From NCBI GenBank assembly GCA_018970625.1, contig JAGWVZ010000075.1, forward strand, positions 1 to 10,772: DNA of 10,772 nucleotides. Reading direction: 5' to 3'. A program made the translations under genes and the position numbers. Shown here piece after piece: positions 1-5,644 of this stretch (its first letter is position 1; each line of letters opens with the position of its first letter). Source of the stretch: Myxococcales bacterium. GTDB taxonomy: Bacteria > Myxococcota > Bradymonadia > REDH01. Below the pieces are notes generated by a model. It worked only from the letters and a program-made list of their open reading frames with translations. It had not been told where the DNA came from and made no database searches.

Positions 1-264
1 CAGCAGCCCGCGGAGTGTGGCCACCACCACATGCTGCCCGTCGCTGGCGAACGAAGGGATCTCGTTGTCGGCAATGCCGGAGTACTCGAGGCATTGCAGA
101 CGAAACGACGCGGTGGACGCATCGTACAGCACAATACCACGGCGGGTACGCAGCGCTACGGTGTCGTCGACCACCACCACGCCCGACACGACCGGCAGCT
201 CGTGTGCGTCGAGCGGGGTGGCCAGCGCGAGCCACGCTCCAAGAGTAGCGAGTACGCGTCTCAA
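1..264 (-). CDS. Secreted protein, N-terminal fragment, possibly a beta-propeller (runs off the window)
   Basis: This is an open frame of 88 codons from a TTG start at 264 to the window edge, with no stop. The TTG shares four bases (TTGA) with the TGA stop of the upstream gene ending at 261, a classic translational-coupling overlap. No closer ATG or GTG exists in this frame and no Shine-Dalgarno sequence is evident, so reinitiation is the likely mode. The first ~22 residues (MRRVLATLGAWLALATPLDA then HE) form a typical Sec signal peptide without a lipobox cysteine. After it comes an alternating beta-strand pattern (VVSGVVVVDDTVALRTRRG, IVLYDASTASF, then SFASDGQHVVVATLRGLL). This resembles the first blade of a WD40/YVTN- or Kelch-like propeller, but one blade is too little to name the family. 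It is probably co-transcribed with the cytochrome/copper oxygenase gene, which makes it a candidate partner of that enzyme in the periplasm or outside the cell. Confidence 0.72.
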   Translation of the reverse strand, partial: MRRVLATLGAWLALATPLDAHELPVVSGVVVVDDTVALRTRRGIVLYDASTASFRLQCLEYSGIADNEIPSFASDGQHVVVATLRGLL

Positions 265-1817
265 CGCAGGCAGAAGTTGTCGCTGCCGCCGCGAATGCCG
301 CCACCGGTATTGAACGCGCCAACGGGCCAGGCGATGACGAAGTTGTAACACATCTCCTGCTCGGTGTCGGCGCCGAAGGTCACGAATGGGGTGTCCGTGT
401 TGTACCTGCAGGTGGTGGTGATGCGGTCACCGGGGAAGATCGTGAACTCGGTTTCGTGCGAGATCTGGTTGTCGAAGCTGAAAGGCACGTCCAGGAGCAC
501 TTCGCGGGCCCCGCCGGCGCGTCGTATCTCGCTGTACATGCCGACGCCGTGACGGTGCATGTGCGGCCAGGACCGCAGGATATGCGCTGGCTCGGTGAGC
601 GTGGGCGTGCAGGTGCCGCTGGTTTCATGGGCGCCTGAACCCAGCAGCAGGATGGTCTCGGTGCCAAGCCAGTGGGTGCCAGCGGTATGCTCGCGCAGGG
701 TGTTGGTGCCGCACACGCGCACGCCCGAGCGGTCGGTGGTGTTCAGGTTGCGCGGGTTGGCATAGTGAATTTCCACGAAGTAGGTGGTGTCAGCGGGGAG
801 CTGCATGCCGACTCCGGCCGGCATGATCCAGTCGTCTCCGCCCGGCGCCCAGCCCGCAATAAGGGTGGCGTTCTCGTGCGAGCCGCTGCAACCACGGCGG
901 GTACCCGGAGTGCCCGAACCGGCCTCTGCGTACAGCAGCCAGTGGTGCACGACGCGTTCGTCATCGATGACCGACGAGAAGCGAAGTCCGTGTGCGTCGG
1001 TGTCCCAGGTGGGGGCAAAATAGAAACACTCGTAGTGGTTGGCGTCACGTGGCACGGTGAAGGGAGTCGCGTCGCCCTCGCCCGCTCCGTTGTTGGCAAG
1101 GAACTCCACCTCCCACTCGCACTCTTCGGTGGTGCCGGCGTCGGTCGTGGTGCCCGCGTCGGTCGTTGTGCCGGCGTCAGTCGTGGTGCCCGCGTCGGTC
1201 GTGGTGCCCGCGTCGGTCGTGGTGCCCGCGTCGGTCGTGGTGCCCGCGTCGGTGCCGTCGGTACATGCAGCCCCAGCCGGAGTACCAGCGTCAAGCCAGG
1301 CGGTGAGCGTGGCGACCTCCTCAGCGGTCAGGCGATCGTGCGGCGCGGGCGGCATGGGGTTTCGGTCGTCTGCGATGCGCTCCAGCGAGAGCTGTAGCGC
1401 CGATTTCCCCGGTTGCGTGAGCGCGGGTGCGAGCAGATCTTCGCGGGTGACCAGTGGAATGGGCGCACCAAACAGCGGCTCGGCGGCGTGGCAGTTGGTG
1501 CAGTTCTGCTCGAGTACGGTGGACACGTCGCAAGGCAATCCGCCCGGCTGCACGGTGGTGTCGTCGATGTTGGTATCCGCCGGTTCAGCGGTGTCAGCGA
1601 GCACGGTGTCGGGCGCTGTCGTCGTGTCGTCGTCAGGAGTCGCGTCGGGCGATGACGTCGTGTCGTCCTCCACGGCCGAGTCGGCCTGGCTGACATCACC
1701 CACGGCGGTATCCGCTTCGGTACCCGGCGAAGAAGGATCGGCGCTGTTGCTGGAGTCAGAGCTGCAGCCGGCGGCGATCAGGCACGAGGCAAACAGGGCG
1801 ATGAGTCGCTGATTCAT
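261..1817 (-). CDS. Lipoprotein with cytochrome c domain fused to a PHM-like copper type II monooxygenase domain
   Basis: The protein has 518 residues counted from the ATG at 1817. That start is chosen over the ATG at 1871 because it puts a lipoprotein signal (MNQRLIALFASCLIAAGC, lipid-bearing Cys18) at the very N-terminus. Residues 19-90 are an Asp/Thr/Ala-rich linker. Residues ~94-185 are a small c-type cytochrome domain with a CTNCH heme motif at 106-110 and a likely distal ligand Met155 in an MPP motif. Residues 189-230 are seven TDAGTT repeats. Residues ~233-518 match the two-lobed peptidylglycine alpha-hydroxylating monooxygenase fold. All six copper ligands can be placed: HH 291-292 and H351 (EIHY) for CuH; H419 and H421 (HMH) and M489 (EMC) for CuM. 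Family members use O2 and an electron donor to hydroxylate C-H bonds. Here the fused heme domain could deliver the electrons, which is an inference. The substrate is unknown. The gene ends in a 4-base overlap with the next gene. No convincing promoter is visible in the 281-bp gap upstream, only a TTGACT box at 1885-1890 with a poor -10. Confidence 0.88.
   Translation of the reverse strand: MNQRLIALFASCLIAAGCSSDSSNSADPSSPGTEADTAVGDVSQADSAVEDDTTSSPDATPDDDTTTAPDTVLADTAEPADTNIDDTTVQPGGLPCDVSTVLEQNCTNCHAAEPLFGAPIPLVTREDLLAPALTQPGKSALQLSLERIADDRNPMPPAPHDRLTAEEVATLTAWLDAGTPAGAACTDGTDAGTTTDAGTTTDAGTTTDAGTTTDAGTTTDAGTTTDAGTTEECEWEVEFLANNGAGEGDATPFTVPRDANHYECFYFAPTWDTDAHGLRFSSVIDDERVVHHWLLYAEAGSGTPGTRRGCSGSHENATLIAGWAPGGDDWIMPAGVGMQLPADTTYFVEIHYANPRNLNTTDRSGVRVCGTNTLREHTAGTHWLGTETILLLGSGAHETSGTCTPTLTEPAHILRSWPHMHRHGVGMYSEIRRAGGAREVLLDVPFSFDNQISHETEFTIFPGDRITTTCRYNTDTPFVTFGADTEQEMCYNFVIAWPVGAFNTGGGIRGGSDNFCLR
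1128..1253 (-). repeat. Seven tandem copies of an 18-bp coding repeat (TDAGTT linker)
   Basis: Seven head-to-tail 18-bp units with few differences encode TDAGTT seven times, in frame, inside the cytochrome/copper oxygenase gene. The array separates the heme domain from the copper domain. Because the unit is a multiple of three, gain or loss of copies by slippage would change linker length without a frameshift. The near identity of the DNA copies, not just of the amino acids, points to recent expansion. Confidence 0.95.
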
Positions 1818-2098
1818 ATCGCAGGGCTCGGGATGGATTTGGCTGGCACGAAACAGGCGGGAGCGTGACAAAGGTTCGCGTTCAAGTCAACGTACTCGCA
1901 CGATGTGTGGTCTGAACTCGGGTTCGTCGCTCTACTCGCGGCGTGGGCCAGTCGCCGGGCCGAACGTCGTTTGCCGGAGCGGACCGCCGCCCTGCGAAGG
2001 CCCCCGGTGCTGCCGGAGCGTTGACGGGCGAGGTGCGGGTGCGCCCGGGCCGGGGTGCGATGACGTCTGGCGGGCGGTGGTGAAGCGCTGCAGGCGGT

Positions 2099-2674
2099 TC
2101 AGGGTGTCCAGGTGCGTATGCCGTACAATCGCCAGTTGTTTGCGCCATGATTGGACACGTGAACCCCGAGCCAGGTGCCGGCTGGCAGGTCGCGCGTGAC
2201 CACAAATCGTGGCGAGGCCGCATCGGCAGGCTCTGGAATGGACTTGACCCACCGCCAGACTTCCTCGCCGTCCACGCGAATCACGAGCCGACCTTCGGCC
2301 GCCTGAGGAGCCGACAGCAGCGTGTGCGCCACGAGGAGCTCGACGCGGTCGCCTGCTCGCAGGGGAGCGGCCAGCGGCACGCGCACGGTGTAGCTGCCGC
2401 AGATCCCGGTATCGAACTCCACGACATCGGTTTCAACGCGAGGGAGCGGTGTGTTGCAATCGGGTGCCACGCCAAACGCGTCGGCGTCTGCCTGAGCTGA
2501 CGCCGAGTCCTGTTGCCACCCGTCGTAAGGGAGCAGGTCGCGCGTGGGGACCATGACGACACCCGTTTCATTCACGAGCCGCCACAGGGGTTCGGCGTCC
2601 GGCGTGGAATCGCCACACGCCATGGCGAGCCACGCGTGGAGCGCCAACAACGTCGTGTAGAGCGGGCAGCGCAT
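2099..2674 (-). CDS. Small lipoprotein of unknown function
   Basis: The protein has 191 residues from the ATG at 2674. The N-terminus MRCPLYTTLLALHAWLAMAC ends in a lipobox with lipidated Cys20, so it should be anchored in a membrane facing the periplasm or the outside. Unlike its neighbours it has almost no low-complexity linker. The body is beta-rich: a segment around 85-130 (VEFDTGICGSYTVRVPL, then AGDRVELLVAH, then GRLVIRVDGEEVWRW) followed by a C-terminal LPAGTWLGVHVSNHGANNW motif at ~163-181. Cys73 and Cys92 could form a disulfide. From memory the GD...H / NHG.N.W pattern recurs in myxobacterial exported proteins of unknown function; this needs a profile search. No good Shine-Dalgarno sequence precedes the start. 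A sigma70-like promoter candidate lies 31-60 bases upstream. It may share a transcript with the copper oxygenase gene 281 bp downstream, though that gap makes independent transcription as likely. Confidence 0.8.
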   Translation of the reverse strand: MRCPLYTTLLALHAWLAMACGDSTPDAEPLWRLVNETGVVMVPTRDLLPYDGWQQDSASAQADADAFGVAPDCNTPLPRVETDVVEFDTGICGSYTVRVPLAAPLRAGDRVELLVAHTLLSAPQAAEGRLVIRVDGEEVWRWVKSIPEPADAASPRFVVTRDLPAGTWLGVHVSNHGANNWRLYGIRTWTP

Positions 2675-2704
2675 CTGGGGTCCGGGGGTTACTGGGTGGG
2701 CCTT

Positions 2705-2734
2705 ATTTTACGGGCGAGCGCCGACGCAGCGCAA
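2705..2734 (-). promoter_or_regulatory. Candidate sigma70-like promoter for the small lipoprotein gene
   Basis: On the minus strand a TTGCGC box (2734-2729) is separated by 18 bases from TAAAAT (2710-2705), which differs from the -10 consensus at one base. Transcription would start near 2698, giving a leader of about 25 nt before the ATG at 2674. The AT-rich hexamer stands out in very GC-rich DNA. This is consensus matching only, and the -35 is weak. Confidence 0.42.
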
Positions 2735-2834
2735 GCGCGCCACGCCGTTATGCGGTGAGACGTGTACGCGCGGTTCGCCGACGTGCTCGCGCGGTCGAAC
2801 GCTCGCAGCCAGCCCGATGTGCAAAACACACATA

Positions 2835-2869
2835 AACAGGCCTGTTGTCTGGCTTTGTTTGCAAACAAA
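2835..2869. promoter_or_regulatory. Two phased perfect palindromes, candidate operator sites
   Basis: AACAGGCCTGTT (2835-2846) and TTTGTTTGCAAACAAA (2854-2869) are each perfectly self-complementary. Their centres (2840.5 and 2861.5) are 21 bp apart, two turns of B-DNA, so two dimeric proteins would bind the same face of the helix. They sit in an AT-rich island 101-140 bp upstream of the candidate -35 box of the small lipoprotein gene. An operator role is inferred from symmetry and placement; no known regulator consensus was recognised. Confidence 0.4.
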
Positions 2870-3038
2870 TCGCACACAACGGCATCATGAAGGCTTACAT
2901 CCGGGTGGGGACACGCTGGCCACGTGGCCGGAGAGCACGGTGGGCCGTCGATTGTGGGTCTCATCGGGCCATGCGTGGCGTGCGCGAGCCGCAACGTAGG
3001 CGCGGCGTTGTGCTATCGCGGGTGCATGCAGCTGTTTT

Positions 3039-3722
3039 TCAGGGCGTTGCCCCATGGAACGCTGCCATCCGGTTGCGGGCGAACCACTCGGCTACCCGCC
3101 GGATGTCGGTGCCGAAGACCGATTCCACGCGCTCGGCGTCGCGGACTGTGCCGCAGTCGAGGACCTCCTCGACGACGATGGTGCGCTCACGCGGACCATT
3201 CCACGAAAAGGAATGGTCCAGCACCAGCTCGTCGTGTGTGCGGCCCAGGCGCAGCGTGCGCATGGGATAGCGATTGTCTTCCGAGGCACCCAGCTCGAAG
3301 AAATCGGCGAGGTCAGGCTCGACCCGGCTTTCGACCCCGGTGGCGTGGCGTGGTTGCAGGACCGAGAAGACGTTCTGCATCCACTCACGGGCGGGCGCAC
3401 CCATGCAGTGCTGAATATGGCTCTGAAATGCCTGTAGCTCGATGGTTTCGAGGTGCTCACACAGGTCGGGGCCGAGCGCCGATGCCAGAGTTTGACCCTT
3501 CGAGAGCGGGACCAGGCGGGCTGGGCCAGCGGGTTCGCTGATTTGCGCCTGCCCGCCCGGAAACCGCCAGGTCATGGGCTGAAGCACGAGCTGGTGGGGT
3601 GTAGTCCAGATCTCAACCGTTTGCTCGATGCTTCGCGGTGTTGGGCTGGTGACCACTTCGCCGACCCACTCGGCGACCACGCGCACGCGCGGCAGGTAAC
3701 GAACCCGCTGGAATGATGACAT
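3039..3722 (-). CDS. Hypothetical cytoplasmic protein
   Basis: The protein has 227 residues. The ATG at 3722 is the first start after an in-frame stop about ten codons upstream, which fixes it unless a rare start is used. The family is not recognised. There is no signal peptide, lipobox or membrane segment, so it should be cytoplasmic. The N-terminal third (VRVVAEWVGEVVTSPTP, then VEIWTTPHQLVLQPMTWRF) looks like beta strands. The middle (~84-122) looks helical, and 150-200 looks mixed, with RYPMRTLRLGRTHDELVLDH followed by RTIVVEEVLDCGTVRDAERV. The last ~25 residues form a probable helix (IRRVAEWFARNRMAAF). There are three cysteines (88, 106, 190) with no metal-binding spacing. It lies 102 bp downstream of the pectin-acetylesterase-like gene on the same strand and may be read from the same transcript. 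Natural codon and residue use supports a real gene over the antisense frames. Confidence 0.72.
   Translation of the reverse strand: MSSFQRVRYLPRVRVVAEWVGEVVTSPTPRSIEQTVEIWTTPHQLVLQPMTWRFPGGQAQISEPAGPARLVPLSKGQTLASALGPDLCEHLETIELQAFQSHIQHCMGAPAREWMQNVFSVLQPRHATGVESRVEPDLADFFELGASEDNRYPMRTLRLGRTHDELVLDHSFSWNGPRERTIVVEEVLDCGTVRDAERVESVFGTDIRRVAEWFARNRMAAFHGATP
3193..3219. repeat. Perfect 10-bp inverted repeat inside a coding region
   Basis: GGACCATTCC (3193-3202) and GGAATGGTCC (3210-3219) are perfect inverted copies around a 7-nt loop. They lie within the hypothetical gene 3039-3722, where they encode DHSFSWNGP. A stem of ten pairs is unusual in coding sequence. It could be an RNA hairpin near the 3' end of the message, a protein-binding site or chance. 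Confidence 0.75.
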
Positions 3723-3751
3723 GAAGAACTCGATGAGAAGAGGACATCAGG

Positions 3752-3767
3752 GGTGGCGAAAGCCACC
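3752..3767 (-). other. Short perfect hairpin in the gap before the hypothetical gene
   Basis: GGTGGC and GCCACC pair perfectly over a 4-nt loop. In the minus-strand transcript the stem lies 58 to 73 nt after the stop of the esterase gene (3825) and about 30 nt before the ATG at 3722. No T-run follows, so it is at best a weak or rho-assisted terminator. A processing or mRNA-stability element between two co-transcribed genes is an alternative. Confidence 0.35.
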
Positions 3768-3824
3768 GACTGGACCACGATACGCCTGTGGTTCACGCTT
3801 CACGTACGGCGACCGCGAGGGCGG

Positions 3825-5291
3825 TTACTGGTCATCGGTGGTGGACAGACACCGGGAACGCGTCGATGGCTGCGTGTCAAGCACGGTGATGGTTTCGCCG
3901 TTTATCCAGGCAGCGAGAGCATCGTGGACGCTCACCGGTGTGCCGTCGGCATTCTGGACGCTGGCGGGGTTGGCGCCAAGGCCGAACCACCCGTTGTTCA
4001 GCGCGACAATGTGTTGTTCGCAGTTGCTGACATAGACCCCGGGAGCGCGGGTCATGGCGTCGCGTTCCTCGGCGGTTTGCAGGAGGGCAGGAAACCGGTT
4101 CATGGTGGCTTCGAGCGATACGGCATAGTCTTCGAGCGAGAGTCCGAGCTGCTCGAAGGCATTGAACGTCACGGGATCACGCAGGTCCTGTCGCACAAAG
4201 TAGGGCGTCGTGATGTGGTTCAGCCGGACGTGGGACCCGAGGCTGCAGAGCCAGGGCTCGGAGTCTCCGTGGGCGGCCATGCAGCTCTCGTCCAGATGGG
4301 CGTCATAAAGAGACGAGAACACCACGTCGTGGCGGGCTGGCAGCACCGCCTCGAAATCGGCGGCGACTGTCTCATTGACGATGTCGTCGACCACCGGGTC
4401 GTTTGATGAATCGAAGAAGCCGGCCACCTCGGCGTCGGGATAGCGGCCCGCCCACCAGTCGAGCGCATGAGTCTGGCCCGCGGACCCCGCTGAACCGCCC
4501 GAAAAGAGAATGCGTGTGGCGTCGCCCAGAGGGGGGAGCACCTCGGCGCCGTCGTCCGAGGTCAGGCCGCCACGCAGGGCATCGTCGAGGGCCTCGATGA
4601 TGGAAAACCCCTGAAAGTGCAGTCGGTAGCTGGCGCCGACGCCTTCGGGGTCGTTGAGGACCACATCGCCGCGGCGACCTGTCCACTGGTCCGAGCTGCA
4701 ATAGTACACGAGAACCTGATTGGCAGCGGCGAACTCGTTGTCAGCGTCACGGGACAGCAGCCCATTGGCCCGGGCAATCTCGGGCGCAAAGCGGGAGCTC
4801 ATGCGCGCGGCGTCGTACGACGTGTTGTAGCTGCACCAGCGGTCTCGGCAGATCTCCCATGACTGACAGGCACCGCCGAACTGAAGAAAAATGACCCACG
4901 TGGACTCGGCGGCTGGCGTGGCGGCTCGCCGGATGTAGGCGATGGCCGGGCTACCATCATTGCAAACCGCTTCGGGGTATTCGTCGAGTGTCACCCGGTG
5001 CAGATCGTTGCCGGGCGTGATACCCGAGCCCGGCCGGTTGCTGTCGGCAGGGCACGTATCCGGAGTCAGGACCTCGCCCACCAGCGGAACGCTCGCGGGA
5101 TCGATGGCATCGGGCGAACCGTTGCCGCCATCGACGGTCACGCCCGCATCATCGTTCGAGCTGACCTCGTCGCTTTCCCCGCAGCCTCCCGCTACCAGAA
5201 GGGCGAACATCGCTCCCGTCAGTATGGCTGTCGACGAGCGCGCAAACACCTGAATCATCACGAAACTCGACTCGCTACCTGCCACGTGCAT
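3825..5291 (-). CDS. Pectin acetylesterase / Notum-family serine esterase lipoprotein
   Basis: The protein has 488 residues from the ATG at 5291, chosen for the GGAAGG Shine-Dalgarno seven bases upstream. An ATG at 5258 is the alternative and gives a tidier 26-residue signal peptide. Either way the signal ends in LLVAGGC (Cys37 or Cys26), a lipobox, followed by a short Asp/Ser linker. The rest matches the pectin acetylesterase/Notum alpha/beta-hydrolase family. An oxyanion-side segment FLQFGGACQSWEICRDRW is at ~135-152. The nucleophile is Ser267 in SGGSAGS. The ITTPYF...D segment aligns Asp372 with the family's acid, and GVYVSNCEQH supplies His427. Cysteines around these motifs suit disulfides in an exported protein. 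Family members remove acyl esters, for example acetyl groups from pectin or palmitoleate from Wnt; the substrate here cannot be read. It is transcribed divergently from the subtilase gene. The catalytic set looks intact. Confidence 0.87.
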   Translation of the reverse strand: MHVAGSESSFVMIQVFARSSTAILTGAMFALLVAGGCGESDEVSSNDDAGVTVDGGNGSPDAIDPASVPLVGEVLTPDTCPADSNRPGSGITPGNDLHRVTLDEYPEAVCNDGSPAIAYIRRAATPAAESTWVIFLQFGGACQSWEICRDRWCSYNTSYDAARMSSRFAPEIARANGLLSRDADNEFAAANQVLVYYCSSDQWTGRRGDVVLNDPEGVGASYRLHFQGFSIIEALDDALRGGLTSDDGAEVLPPLGDATRILFSGGSAGSAGQTHALDWWAGRYPDAEVAGFFDSSNDPVVDDIVNETVAADFEAVLPARHDVVFSSLYDAHLDESCMAAHGDSEPWLCSLGSHVRLNHITTPYFVRQDLRDPVTFNAFEQLGLSLEDYAVSLEATMNRFPALLQTAEERDAMTRAPGVYVSNCEQHIVALNNGWFGLGANPASVQNADGTPVSVHDALAAWINGETITVLDTQPSTRSRCLSTTDDQ

Positions 5292-5644
5292 CGCTATACC
5301 TTCCATGTGAGCGCGCTGCCGGACTGCGCACCGCCTTATCGCCACCTTGTCGCCGCCCGACGCCGTGGGCTTAGCGGAAAGGGGCGCACGATTCAAATGT
5401 TTGTTTCTCTCAGCGTTCGCCACAGTGCACCACAAGGCCTGTGACAGGGAGCAACCGCGCGCATGTGCTGCGTGAAACAGTCGTTGACACGGATCGTACG
5501 GTGCCGCAGAGCAGCGCCAATCAGCAAGCGCCGGGGACTGGGCTCCGGAGCGCCTGTTGCTGGTTCAGGCGAGAGACGCGCGTGGAGGCCCCATCACGCG
5601 GCGTTTGCAAGAGGCGGGGTCACGGGTCGTTGCGCGAGTGTAAC
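5292..5644. other. Divergent intergenic region between the esterase and subtilase genes
   Basis: This 353-bp region carries the leaders of both divergent genes. Open frames extend upstream of each chosen start, but the encoded residues lack coding character and would bury the lipoprotein signal peptides, so they are treated as untranslated. A perfect TTGACA is present at 5484-5489 on the plus strand, but no good -10 stands 16-18 bases after it (CAGAGC at 17). CCTGTGACAGG at 5438-5448 is a perfect inverted repeat about a single base and sits between the two genes. A TGTTTGTTT run at 5399-5407 echoes the AT-rich palindrome at 2854-2869. No RNA gene was recognised. Confidence 0.6.
5299..5304 (-). 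promoter_or_regulatory. Shine-Dalgarno site deciding the start of the esterase gene
   Basis: GGAAGG on the minus strand lies seven bases before the ATG at 5291. The competing ATG at 5258 has only a weak GAG-containing leader. This favours the longer N-terminus, although the shorter one gives a more usual signal-peptide length. Confidence 0.55.

Larger units (their letters stand above)
2675..3038. other. 364-bp intergenic region with regulatory-looking palindromes, no gene
   Basis: This gap lies between the hypothetical gene ending at 3039 and the small lipoprotein gene starting at 2674. Open frames crossing it on both strands give Arg/Pro-rich, low-plausibility proteins without good starts and are not called. 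It contains the promoter candidate at 2705-2734, an unusually AT-rich island at about 2817-2880, two perfect palindromes in that island (2835-2846 and 2854-2869), and a third GC-rich palindrome GGCCACGTGGCC at 2918-2929. No tRNA or terminator with a T-run was seen. Confidence 0.7.

Noticed and set aside
1128..1253. Regular repeat array that might be taken for a CRISPR
   Set aside because: The 18-bp units abut with no spacers and encode TDAGTT in frame within a clear gene.
672..1812. Long plus-strand open frames opposite the copper oxygenase gene, including a valine/proline/alanine repeat protein
   Set aside because: They are antisense reads of the TDAGTT array and of GC-rich codons; the minus strand carries a recognised enzyme with all its motifs.
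1862..1890. TTGACT promoter for the copper oxygenase gene
   Set aside because: The matching -10 position reads CACGCT, too far from consensus to call.
2689..2994. 101-codon minus-strand frame in the large intergenic region
   Set aside because: Low-plausibility composition, no ribosome site, and it runs through the palindrome cluster and the promoter candidate.
2845..3270. 141-codon plus-strand frame starting in the palindrome island
   Set aside because: Arg/Ser-rich sequence that runs antisense into the hypothetical gene; no motif or ribosome site.
5484..5512. Perfect TTGACA -35 box for the subtilase gene
   Set aside because: No acceptable -10 at 16-18 bases; kept only as a remark on the intergenic region.
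5441..5644. N-terminal extension of the subtilase frame back to an ATG at 5441
   Set aside because: The extra 68 residues have no coding character and would bury a perfect lipoprotein signal peptide that starts at 5645.
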